From Owenia fusiformis (taxonomy: Eukaryota > Annelida > Polychaeta > Sabellida > Oweniidae): a stretch of 64,000 nucleotides of DNA. The DNA lies in assembly GCA_903813345.2 (NCBI GenBank), contig CAIIXF020000011.1, positions 6,408,571 to 6,472,570 on the forward strand, given 5' to 3'. Numbering within the stretch: position 1 is the first letter of the stretch; each line of letters begins with the position of its first letter. Shown in pieces: positions 1 to 11,600 of this stretch. The position numbers and the translations under genes were made by a program. The notes below the pieces were generated by a model, which was given only the letters and a program-made list of their open reading frames with translations, did not search any database and was not told the origin of the DNA.

Positions 1-639
1 TTAATTTAATTTTTCATTGATGACATCAACATACAATGGAGGTGGGGTTACTCTAGAAGTAGGGTTACTTCCAGATTGCCTTGCTGTATGAACATATCCT
101 GTACGGTCAGATGGCTCATTATTAGCTCTATTACTAATATCTGGAGGAAGCACGTGCTGTTGCATGACAGAGTCGTAAGACGGTGGGGCTGAATTAAGAT
201 CATCAGCTGTAATACTATTGCAATGCGGGGCGCTTGGTTGAGCCATTTGCAACGAAACTGTTGGTGCTCTTGGATTTATGGATGTCGTAACAGATGCCCT
301 AAATGCTGGTTCTATATCGTTGCTTCTACTACGAGCCAATGTTACACTGGTACCATTACTTGTTACGTTTACCACATTAGATTCACCAATCGTGTTCTTA
401 TTAACACCTTTATGTATCTTTTTGCACCATAGTATCCCAGATATCAAGCTTAGTATGCTAAATGCCAGTATGATTGGTCCGATAGTACAGAAACCACTGG
501 CACGAATTCCACCTCCACAGCCTACCCCTGTCACTGTTCCGTCATAGCTAGTAAGATAAGACCAGTGCTCATACACTGCTTTGCCCTTAAAGTCGCTAAA
601 GTATGACCTGCTGCTCCATTGGAAGGAAAGATAGTCCAC
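1..639 (-). CDS. 3' coding part of a single-pass membrane protein with PPxY motifs
   Basis: An uninterrupted minus-strand reading frame ends with TAA at the window edge. Numbering from the GTG at 639, it has a short extracellular-type part with two cysteines near the membrane (41, 51), a hydrophobic segment at about 52-72, a basic stop-transfer stretch (KKIHK), then a polar Ser/Pro-rich tail with PPSY (152-155) and PPLY (200-203). This plan (short luminal part, one membrane span, cytosolic PPxY motifs) is that of Shisa, WBP1 and VOPP1-type adaptors, whose PPxY motifs bind WW domains such as those of Nedd4-family ubiquitin ligases. The frame stays open to a TAG at 688-690, so 639 is not a true start. 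It is an internal or terminal exon with an uncertain acceptor between 640 and 687. Upstream exons should lie at higher coordinates, but I found none. The family assignment rests on architecture only. Confidence 0.6.
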   Translation of the reverse strand: MDYLSFQWSSRSYFSDFKGKAVYEHWSYLTSYDGTVTGVGCGGGIRASGFCTIGPIILAFSILSLISGILWCKKIHKGVNKNTIGESNVVNVTSNGTSVTLARSRSNDIEPAFRASVTTSINPRAPTVSLQMAQPSAPHCNSITADDLNSAPPSYDSVMQQHVLPPDISNRANNEPSDRTGYVHTARQSGSNPTSRVTPPPLYVDVINEKLN

Positions 640-727
640 CTCTCGGTACCCGTGTGCCTGGTCCTTGAAGGCATTCCCCTTTGACTTCTACCTCCTCGAC
701 CACGTCTCTCTCCTGCGTTAATATGAT

Positions 728-1860
728 ATACTCACGTTTGGTGTAGACAATGTTCTTCACATTATTTCGATGTTGTCAAAGTCGATCACGTTTGGTGTAG
801 ACAATGTTCTCCACATTTATGTTGTCAATATTACTCACGTTTGGTGAAGTCAATGTTCTCCGCATTTATGTTGTCAATATTACTAACGTTTGGTGAAGTC
901 AATATTCTCCGCATTTATGTTGTCAATATTACTCACGTTTGGTGAAGTCAATGTTCTCCGCATTTATGTTGTCAATATTACTCACGTTTGGTGAAGTCAA
1001 TATTCTCCGCATTTATGTTGTCAATATTACTCACGTTTGGTGAAGTCAATGTTCTCCACATTTATGTTGTCAATATTACTCACGTTTGGTGAAGTCAATG
1101 TTCTCCACATTTATGTTGTCAATATTACTCACGTTTGGTGAAGTCGACGTTCTCCGCATTTATGTTGTCAATATTACTCACGTTTGGTGAAGTCAATGTT
1201 CTCCGCATTTATGTTGTCAATATTACTCACGTTTGGTGAAGTCAATGTTCTTCACATTTGATGTCAAAATCGTTCACGTTTGGTGTAGACAATGTTTTTC
1301 ACATTTGATGTTGTCAAAGTCGCTCACGTTTTGTGTAGACAATGTTTTTCACATTTGATGTTGTCAAAGTCGCTCACGTTTTGTGTAGACAATGTTTTTC
1401 GCATTTGATGTTGTCAAAGTCGCTCACGTTTGGTATAGACAATGTTTTTCACATTTGATGTTGTCAAAGTCGCTCACGTTTTGTGTAGACAATGTTCTTC
1501 ACATTTGATGTTGTCAAGTCGCTCACGTTTGGTGTAGACGATGTTCTTCACATTTGATGTTGTCAAAGTCGCTCACGTTTTGTGTAGACGATGTTTTTCA
1601 CATTTGATGTTGTCAAAGTCGCTCACGTTTTGTGTAGACGATGTTTTTCACATTTGATGTTGTCAAAGTCGCTCACGTTTTGTGTTGACAATGTTCTTCA
1701 CATTTGATGTTGTCAAAGTCGCTCACGTTTGGTGTAGACGATGTTTTTTCACATTTGATGTTGTCAAAGTTGCTCACATTTGATGTGGATAATTTTCCTC
1801 ATGTTCGATTTTGTCAAAGTTGCTCACGTTTGGTGTAGACAATGTTTTTCATATTTGATA
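728..1860. repeat. 49/50-bp minisatellite, two subfamilies
   Basis: About 23 head-to-tail units. Units from about 780 to 1250 have a 49-bp period with the core TCACGTTTGGTGAAGTCAAT. Units from about 1260 to 1800 have a 50-bp period with the core CTCACGTTTTGTGTAGACAA. The array starts about 40-90 bp from the 5' side of the exon at 1-639. On the minus strand each 49-bp unit contains AAACGTGAGT, which matches a 5' splice site. Neither period is a multiple of three, so the array is not a coding repeat. Confidence 0.9.
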
Positions 1861-3039
1861 TTGTTAAAATGTTTTTCACATTTGATGAATGCTGCTCGCG
1901 TTTGTTGGGTTAGTTTATTAATGTGAAGGAACTTATATAGCAGGCAAGAGATTCACAGTTAATACGCACAATATTCAAAACCTATGCAAGTATCGTATAT
2001 GCTAGTATGTATGCCTATGTTATTAATTATTAGGACTGCACTATTTGCTTTTGTATTCTCTTGTTGTATTATTGTATTACTCTGTGCTTGTTCATCGTAA
2101 ATAGTACAGGTTATCTTATTTTAATAGTCTATGGAAAAATATTTGTTTATTTTGAAAATAATTTCTTGTAGAGAGGTGTTCCTTGGGACAGTTTTTACTG
2201 TTTAGGATTGTTTGTCCCAGACACAGGGGCTCAAAGGATTCTATGCCTATTCAATGTAAATAGTTTATGTTAACTTGTGAACATGGAATCAATGAAAACC
2301 TATTTGGATATTTTAAATACCACAGTTCCTCCTAGAGAGGCGTTCCTTCCAAAAGCTTTTGGATAAATATATTCATCTCATTTACCCTATAGGGTCAAAA
2401 AATGAGAGCTCTTTCAATGTAAATAGTTCATTGATCTACATTAGACGTATCTTAAGAAATAAATACCTCTACAAACATGTGGTAGCAAGAAGAAAAGACA
2501 GTATCATTTGGTTTTTTAAAATATTTAATAAAACAAAAACTAAAATATTACATAATAAAAAACGTAATATTTTTCGATAACTTGTTTATTACAAAAAATT
2601 TGATTTTTCATTCACCAAATCATAACCAGTACTTTGCAGAAAACGAGAGGCAGTCTTACACCCTATAAGTTGACAAAAATATTGTACTTTTTCTGAAGGA
2701 TAAAAATGGTAGCTATAATGATATGTACCATTTCTCAGTGATGTCAGAGGAAAATGTCCAAAATCCCATCATGGAATACCATGGCCCTCTCCTTTTGCAT
2801 CATCGATTGAATTAAACACAGACAGTTTTTCAGAATGCCATCATCCTGTTTTCATCATTCAGTTGATCCATTTCTATTGTGTATAATAGATGGCGAATGA
2901 GTAAACAATTGAAGATAACTCTGCACATGTACAATGATCATGTACACTAATGTAGTACTAAAGATACCTGTTAAATCATCAATGTACAACACAAGACAAT
3001 CAGGCAAATCTGTTTGTGTCTACACCATGATATATTATT

Positions 3040-3222
3040 TTCTTCTCAGTTTTACAGCATTTGTACATAAAAACAAGTTTCTAAATGAGGCTGGGAAGCA
3101 ATTGTAAATATGTTTGTTATGAAATACTTAATTGTTAAATACTTATTTACTGTATGTACTTTTGCCTAATACCCTTTATTTGGGTGATGGTATAATAAAT
3201 AAAATTGAAATTGAAATTGAAA
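3040..3222 (+). mobile_element. probable 3' end of a CR1/jockey-type LINE
   Basis: A stretch resembling a 3' untranslated region (GGGTGATGGTATAATAAATA) ends in a short microsatellite of AAATTG/GAAATT units at about 3199-3222. Truncated CR1/L2/jockey-group non-LTR retrotransposons commonly end this way. No reverse-transcriptase reading frame is present, so this would be a 5'-truncated copy. Confidence 0.4.
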
Positions 3223-4511
3223 TAGAACCCTCCCTAGAGTGCAACACAAGCGCAAGGCAAAAGTCATTGATCCGATCTTTTAAAGGACAGGTGGCGGTAA
3301 ACCCCTCTTTTAGCCCCCCTACAAAACAAGTATATATTAACATGGAATCGAAGAGGAAGTATGACTTATTACTTAAAATGTGATTTCTGATAATTTTGAC
3401 ATTTGACCTTGACATAAGGGTGGTTTAAAGGTCAACTTTGAGAGATGCTATTTTTGTCAAAATTTTGTAGTTTTCTAATACAAGGAATGAAAGCAATTGG
3501 CTTAATTTTGATTATGACTGACTGAAGACATATGAATGGAAATAAAAATATTTTTTAATAAATTCTCACAGGCAATTACATGAAAATCTTGAGAATATTC
3601 TTGTTACCTTTTGAGACTCCAATAGTACCTTAAGCATGTTTTAATAGTTGGGATGTGATTATTATTCTAAATGCCCATGGGCAATTGGGATAAAATGTCT
3701 GCAATTAAATGCATACAAGGGCAGTTCCATGAGAATGGATTTTCTTATTTCAATTGCTTCTCGCCAGTTTTCTAAACATGTTTGCCATATTCTAAATAGT
3801 TATAGGGTCACTTTTAATAAATGCCCATTGGCATTTGCTTTTTTGCTTTGGAATTTGAAATTAAATGCCTGTATGGACACTTAATCTTAAAGTTATTTGC
3901 CAATTTGCAGTTCCCATATTTGAAACACAAATAATTCAGAGATATCCTCTTTTAGTATATATCATAAAACATAAGGCAGCATCATGTATAAATGACACTC
4001 AAAGGATTGCCTAAAATAATTTCTCTTATTCCCTATTTAGAAAAACACTTAGGCCATTCAAAGATATTTTTATAATTAATGTCACTAAATTCTATGTTTT
4101 CAGAAAAAACAAAATGTTCCCATGTAATGCATATAAATGACAAAGGGAAATGTGATCTTGGATTATATTGTAGTGGAATGAGTTCCAAGATTGATTAAAA
4201 ACTCCATGTATATAAGCTTCAGTATTGTCTCATTAACAATGTCATCTGAATCAAGAGGTGTGTTACTTGTTTTGCCACAATGTGCTATTGCATTTTCACT
4301 ATTAAATAATATATAAAACCCTTTAATTAATAAAGGTTTTGTAGTTTTTAATATAAGGCCCATCATCAGAATGCCAACATATAATTAATTTTGAATGGCC
4401 TAATCTGTACATGCAGTTATGTAGTGCACATGTATGCCCAGGTTAGCAGCCATATTGAAAACATAAACCAGTCAGCCTTATTTTCATCACAAAAGTTAAG
4501 TTTTAGTGGTG

Positions 4512-4606
4512 AGCCCACACTCCCACAACAATGATATTTGCAGAGAAGCTACTGTACAGTCTCTGCATTATACAGTTTCAATATCTTTTTTGTGGGAGTG
4601 TGGGCT
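4512..4606. repeat. 95-bp hairpin element
   Basis: The outer arms AGCCCACACTCCCACAA and TTGTGGGAGTGTGGGCT are exact reverse complements. Inside them GCAGAGA and TCTCTGC pair again around CTGTACAG. It is probably a small inverted-repeat transposon derivative. Confidence 0.75.
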
Positions 4607-5072
4607 GATGGTTAAATTTTCAACGAAAGGGAATGAGCACCATGCTAAAACTTGATAACAAAGTGAACAAAAAATGACAATTTTCTCCAGATTTGCATTG
4701 GTAAACTTCATACATAGCTGGATTCTGTTAATGTTCTACTCCGAATGCTTGTATGCCATATGTTCCATGTAATAAAGTCTATATAATGATAAGTTTTGAT
4801 ATTATTTTGATGGTAAACGTAGTGTGTACCCATATTCAGACTACCTTGTGATAGGGGTTCTTACTGCCAATTTTTCAAAGAAACTGAAAACTAATGCCAC
4901 TTTTTGAAATTGCACATCTCAAGAAAAAAGGTTTACCTACAACTTGCAATCGGTTTTAAAAGTAAATGGAAGAATGAGTTTTTTGGAAAAAGTCTAAGTG
5001 GATCAATAGTCTGTTAAATGGACCTGTTCTTTGGGTCAGCCATTTTCTCAGCATGTATCAAACAAAGCATTA

Positions 5073-5202
5073 ACATACAAAATGTCACAACCTGCCATTT
5101 GTTACAGACACCAAACTCCAAACATCGAGCACCATCTGCCGTCACAAAAAAGTTGGAGACCATAACAATATGTCACCAATGTTGGTTGTGACATGAAAAT
5201 AA
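5073..5202 (+). repeat. dispersed 'ACCAAAC / gtcacca' repeat, copy 1
   Basis: This family recurs through the window. It has ATTAACATGCAAAATGTCAC near one end, a degenerate run of CCAAAC/CCAACTGCC words, TTGGAGACTATAACAATATG, then a terminal GTCACCA...TGGTGACAT stem. Other copies lie near 14178-14312, 15624-15720, 17480-17870, 19318-19470, 34974-35310, 48826-48985, 59013-59140 and 59925-59975. The repeated gene-free body and terminal stem suggest a non-autonomous element. Confidence 0.7.
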
Positions 5203-5398
5203 TAATAACATGGGACCTTGTCATAAATTCATATTTGACAAATAGATATGAAATCCATAAGTAACCTGCTTCCATTTTCCATGCTTGTGAAGGTAAAGTG
5301 TGGAAAAGAAAGGGGGTAGGAGCTCATTAGAGCTCCATGCCAGTTCTTCATATAGTGTCAGCCTTAAATATTTAAGTCATGACATTCAAGTCCCAGAA

Positions 5399-5622
5399 TT
5401 ATTTAATGTTGAGGTCATTGATGGTGTATATTGTCTCATTATCAGTGCCACATAGCAGTGTGTTGTTAACTATGTCCAAGCTGTTCACTGGCATTATGTT
5501 ATCAGGAATCAATGATGTTATATCAAGTCTGTGTTTGGATGCATCACTTGTCAACCAAGGTGATGAACTACTGGACCCTTGGACATTTAAACCTCTTGTT
5601 GTATAATTTGAACCATCTAACC
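5399..5622 (-). CDS. Nup43: Nup43 exon 8 (stop codon), proximal acceptor
   Basis: 73 codons plus TAA, entered in phase 1 from acceptor TTTATAG. It reads GLDGSNYTTRGLNVQG, SSSSSPWLTSDASKHRLDIT, then SLIPDNIMPVNSLDIV and LLCGTDNETIYTINDLNIK. It matches the human C-terminus (WLSTDPAKDRIEITSLLPS and CGTDAEAIY). The reading frame continues open upstream to 6199 through copies of this exon start, so longer isoforms are possible. Confidence 0.93.
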
Positions 5623-8600
5623 CTATAAATATAAAATAGAATGGAGTTATATCAAGGCTGTGTTTAGATGCATCACTGGTCAACGAAGGTGATGAACTAC
5701 TGGACCCTTGGACATTTAAAGCAATTGTTGTATAATTTGAACCATCTAACCCTGTAAATATAAAATAGAATGGAGTTATATCAAGGCTGTGTTTAGATGC
5801 ATCACTGGTCAACCAAGGTGATGAACTACTGGACCCTTGGACATTTAAACCTCTTGTTGTATAATTTGAACCATCTAACCCTGTAAATATAAAATAGAAT
5901 GGAGTTATATCAAGGCTGTGTTTAGATGCATCACTGGTCAACCAAGGTGATGAACTACTGGACCCTTGGACATTTAAACCTCTTGTTGTATAATTTGAAC
6001 CATCTAACCCTGTAAATATAAAATAAAGTGGAGTTATATCAAGTCTGTGTTTGGAAGCATCACTTGTCAACCAAGGTGATGAACTACTGGACCCTTGGAC
6101 ATTTAAACCTCTTGCTGTATAATTTGAACCATCTAATCCTGTAAATATAAAATAGAATGGAGTTATATCAAGTCTGTGTTTAGATGCATCATTGGTCAAC
6201 CAAGGTGATGAACTACTGGACCCTTGGACATTTAAACCTCTTGCTGTATGATTTGAACCATCTCAACTAAAAGATATAAAATAGACTATTAAATAGATGG
6301 CAATGCTACATAGAACATGGTTTGTATTCATTTTAACTTCATTCAATTAATAGGGGTCAAACGGTTCAAAATTCCAACGGTTCGGTTTGGTCACGGTTTT
6401 TAGGTTCACGGTTCGGTTCTTTCACGGTTCTCGCGGGTCTCGTAAAATGTTAATATTTCCTTATAAAATAGTAAAGACAGCTCATAAAGAAACAGGTTTT
6501 AGCTTTCTATCTAGCCTTGCCCATGTTGGCCACTTTCTATCCTGGTCCCACTATCCTTTTTTATTAAATTGACTTGACAAAGCAAAGTTTATTGGCCTAG
6601 TGGCCAACTTTAAATTTTAAACTTTAGATTTTTCTGTCCTTGATTGTATTAAGAGCTGAGATCTACATGTAGCACAAGCAGTAACATAGCCCCGGGAACA
6701 TGCATATAAAGATCGAGTCGAATACACCAAGTAAAGAGATCTCTTTACTTGGTGTATTCAACTCATCTTTTTTATTATACATTTTCCCAGACCTATGTCT
6801 TAACTTAACTTGAGGAAAAAATTTAGCCTAAGAAAATATTTTTCTCACCGTGAAGATACTTTATGATCTCCCTACAGATTCTGCATATTGATACATTGTC
6901 CTCTGATTACCCATTCCAAACGTTGCTTTTGTATTTCAATAATTGAGATTTAATCTCGCAATTCTTGTAGTCTGTCAAAGCAGTCATGCTGAATCAGCAC
7001 AGATGGCGCTGCGATTGTGCGGGAGATTTAAACACAAACATGTTTCAAGTTTTTAACAAAGACATTAGTAATGTTATAATTTCTGTAATTGTAGTATTTT
7101 TTAAATAATATTGATTAAAAACAAACTTATTATAACAGACAAAACACCTCCACGAAGCAAAATTAATTATACTATGAATAGCGTAATCTGGCGAGACCAA
7201 CTTCCGGTCTATTTAAATGTCACAAAATGTAAACAATTACTTGTCTATCGATTTGTGAGCGATCTGTTTCACATCTAAGGTAAGAATTGAATGTTTTCTA
7301 TTGCTATTAACATGTTTTTAAGGAATATATTCATGAAGAATAAGTTCATGTCGAACGAAAGAGAGAATATTGAAGACTAAAAAATTTTATTTTTCTAGAA
7401 CAAATCAGTATTATAGAGTTGCTTATAAGAGCAAAGAAACAGTAATTTTTTCTCTCATTTCAGATGATCATCATTTACTAGGATCTAGGTGACATAGTGC
7501 GAATGAGTTACACTGTCAATTCTGATGTATGCACCATTTTTTAGGGAGTAGGAATATGTAGAGATTGGGAATACATGTATAGTACTTATTGTTCATTGAA
7601 GAAATGATCTAATATATAAATAACCTACCATGCATTTGTATAGAGTTGCCAGTTGTGCCGTCCCAGTGCCAAACAGAGCCATCTTCACTACAGCTAAACA
7701 GGTTGTCAGGGGAGGTAGGGTGGAATTTCAACTCCCACACTAAAATAAGATATTCATGTACACTGGATCAATCAGAATTATGTATTTAGTCTGTTTATGA
7801 GCAGTTTGTCAGGGAAGGTAGGGTGGAACTTCAACTCCCACACTAAAATAAGATATTCATGTATAGTGGACCAATCAGAATGAAGCATTTAGTCTGGATG
7901 ACCAGGTTGTCAGGGGAGGTAGGGTGGAACTTCAACTCCCACACTAAAATAAGATATTCATGTACAGTGGACCAATCAGAATTATGTCTTCAGTCTGTTT
8001 ATGAGCAGGTTGTCAGGAGAGGTAGGGTGGAACTTCAACTCCCACACTAAAATAAGATATTCAGGTACAGTGGACCAATCAGAATTATGTATTTAGTCTG
8101 GATGAATAGGTTGTCAGGGGAGGTAGGGTGAAATTTCAACTCCCACACTAAAATAAGATATTCATGTTAAGTGGACCAATCAGAATGAAGTATTCAGTCT
8201 AGATGAGCAGGTTGTCAGGGGAGGTAGGGTGGAGCTTCAACTCCCACACTAAAATAAGATATTTATGTATAGTAGACCAATCAAAATTATGTATTTAGTC
8301 TGTTTATGAGCAGTTTGTCAGGGGAGGTAGGGTGGAACTTCAACTCCCACACTAAAATAAGATATTCATGTATAGTGGACCAATTAGAATCATGTATTTA
8401 GTCTGTATGAGCAGGTTGTCAGGGGAGGTAGGGTGGAATTTCAACTCCCACACTAAAATAAGATATTTATGTATAGTAGACCAATCAAAATTATGTATTT
8501 AGTCTGTTTATGAGCAGTTTGTCAGGGGAGGTAGGGTGGAACTTCAACTCCCACACTAAAATAAGATATTCATGTATAGTGGACCAATTAGAATCATGTA

Positions 8601-11600
8601 TTTAGTCTGTATGAGCAGGTTGTCAGGGGAGGTAGGGTGGAATTTCAACTCCCACACTAAAATAAGATATTTATGTATAGTAGACCAATCAAAATTATGT
8701 ATTTAGTCTGTTTATGAGCAGTTTGTCAGGGGAGGTAGGGTGGAACTTCAACTCCCACACTAAAATAAGATATTTATGTATAGTAGACCAATCAAAATTA
8801 TGTATTTAGTCTGTTTATGAGCAGTTTGTCAGGGGAGGTAGGGTGGAACTTCAACTCCCACACTAAAATAAGATATTCATGTATAGTGGACCAATCAGAA
8901 TGAAGTATTCAGCCTGGATGAGCAGGTTGTCAGGGGAGGTAGGGTGGAACTTCAACTCCCACACTAAAATAAGATATTCATGTATAGTGGACCAATCAGA
9001 ATGAAGTATTCAGCCTGGATGAGCAGGTTGTCAGGGGAGGTAGGATGGAACTTTAACTCCCACACTAAAATAAGATATTCATGTATAGTGGACCAATCAG
9101 AATGAAGTATTCAGCCTGGATGAGCAGGTTGTCAGGGGAGGTAGGGTGGAACTTCAACTCTCACACTAAAATAAGATATTCATGTATAGTGGCCCAATCA
9201 GAATGAAGCATTCAGTCTGGATGAGCAGGTTGTCAGGGGAGGTAGGGTGGAACTTCAACTCTCACACTAAAACAAGATATTCTTGTACAGTGGACGATTC
9301 ATTGTAAAAGTTCACATTAATTTTCAGTTTTATCTTAATCTACTTTCCCATGTCTGGTCTTTGAAATTCATGGATAATCGAATTGCTGGAAAGTTTCAAA
9401 GTAAATATTATCCAGGAGTCCGTTTTTGTACCGTTCGTAGTAACGAACGTTCGCAATTCGTAAATTCGTAAATATTTAAAAAGTTACGAATGAGTTACGA
9501 ATTCGTAAAGTTGCGAATGGATCATTTTTGTACGCTTTCGTAAGTCATTCGTAACTTTCCAATTGTTTAGAGTAAGATTTACGAATTGGTTGACGTCATA
9601 TTCAACAGTTGTCAGGACAGATAGTACAACAAACAGGGTTGATCAAAATAATAAAACCAAAGTCATACAATAAGAACTTTATAAAAATAAAGATTCCGTG
9701 AAAAGTACTAAAATATATATAGAAATAGGTTGATAATACGTTGATAACAGTGTTGCCCTTTGTGTTCTCTGATTTAGAATGACAAAATGTCACAAATCAC
9801 AATATAAATGAATAAATAAGAGGCCGTTCGCAAAGTTACGAAAGGGTCAGAGGTGGTATTAAATCTACGAACGAAAACAGGCATGACGTCACTATTTTCG
9901 TAAATTTACGAATCGTTCGTAACTTTACGAATCTTACGAAAATGCAACTTTGCGAAATTCGCAAATTAAACAATGAACTTACGAACGTTCGTTACTACGA
10001 ACGGTACAAAAACGGGGCCCTGGGGGTCATTAACAGAACTTTCGCAAAGTTACGAATTCGCAAGTCAATTGTTTATTTTACGAATTTGGTAAATCTGCAT
10101 TAACAGAACTTTCGTAAAGTTACGAACGATTCGCAAAGTTACGAAAAAATGACGTCACGCATGCTTTCGTTCGTAACTTTAATAGCACCTCAGACCCTTT
10201 CATAACTTTGCGAATGGCATATTTCTCATCCAGTTCTTATGTAAAGTATACGGGTTGGCAAAAATAAATTGTTCTTTAGATGCATGCTAAGTTTCAAGCT
10301 AAAATATCTACCTATTCTTACATGATAAGCAAATATGTTCCTGAGCTGGGAATCTTTGAAATCGCGCAATGATATCAAATGACATCATATTTTTATTTGT
10401 GCTAAATGATGGTATAAGATGACGTCACAATTTGAAATTCGTTTACGAACCATAAAACTTATGAATGACTTACGAAAGTGTTCTGTTAATGGCCGATTCG
10501 TAACTTTACGAATTCGTAAGTCATTCGTAACTTTTTAAATATTTACGAATTTATTCGTAACTTTGCGAAAATTCTGTTAATGACCCCCAGATTAAATGCT
10601 ACTTTCTTTAAGATAAGCTACTTTCATGAAGAAAAATGTCCTCATTAATCTTAGAACTTACTATTTGCATCGTGTCCATCTAATATTGTGACAGGGAACT
10701 TTTCTTGCCTCATATCCCATATGTTCAGTTTACCATCCTGTCCCCCTGTTGCAACTATGTGTGGCTGATTGGGGTGGTTACTAACACAGTGCAAAGGTGT
10801 CCTTTCCCCAGTACTGAAAATACATATTTTACATAGGTTTTTCCAAGGCGATTGGTGCATTTAACTGGAGGATTCAGGATTTTGAAAACCTTTCTCACAT
10901 TTTTTAAATTGCGCATAAAAATATTGGCTACCATATTCTCTCTAATGAATGCATAGTTCCATTAAGCACACATGCATGTTGAATATGATCTCAAGAAAAC
11001 ATGACTTTTAATGCATTTGTTTTGATTATTTACACAACAAGATATTGATTGATGATTATATTTAATGCAGAGAAAAAAATACAGGAGCTGAAGAGTATGT
11101 AAACCTTAGTGATAATGACTAAAAAGATTATGTGCGATATTCTTTTCTCAATTTGTTGTATGTGTGCTTATTGGAATCTCTCAATATCTTACCCTTTTGA
11201 ATTTCAATTTGGAAACCACATTGTGTGCTCGTTAGAGAGAATATGATATGTATATAAACAGTTTTTCATTCACAAAAACATATTTCAACTTGTGTCAACA
11301 ACTTTGAAAAATTAGAAACCAGATTGGTTTGAAAAAAATTTAAAGGTTGTAACAAAAAATATTTATGTGCTATAAACCAACATGAAAAAGTGCCAATTTA
11401 ATATTTTCAATAACAAAAAAACTCACAGTACAAATATTCTTGGTTCTACATCTGGCTGTCTGAGATCCCACACCTTCAACTGTCCAATAGAGTTCACTGT
11501 TACAATTTCAAACTGTTTCAAATATGCAACGCCATTCATTGAGCTACTGTCCGCATTATCTGAAACATAAATAGGATAAAATCAGAATACAATTGTATTT

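Larger units (their letters stand above)
1861..5070. other. repeat-rich intergenic stretch without a supported gene
   Basis: AT-rich DNA. It includes two related stretches with AGAGAGG(T/C)GTTCCTT at about 2171-2187 and 2333-2349, a LINE-like tail and a hairpin (listed separately). Reading frames here are short and show no protein-like composition. No exon of the flanking genes could be recognised. Confidence 0.5.

Noticed and set aside
728-1860. CRISPR array (regular ~50-bp units)
   Set aside because: There are no unique spacers; the whole unit is repeated, and the genome is eukaryotic.
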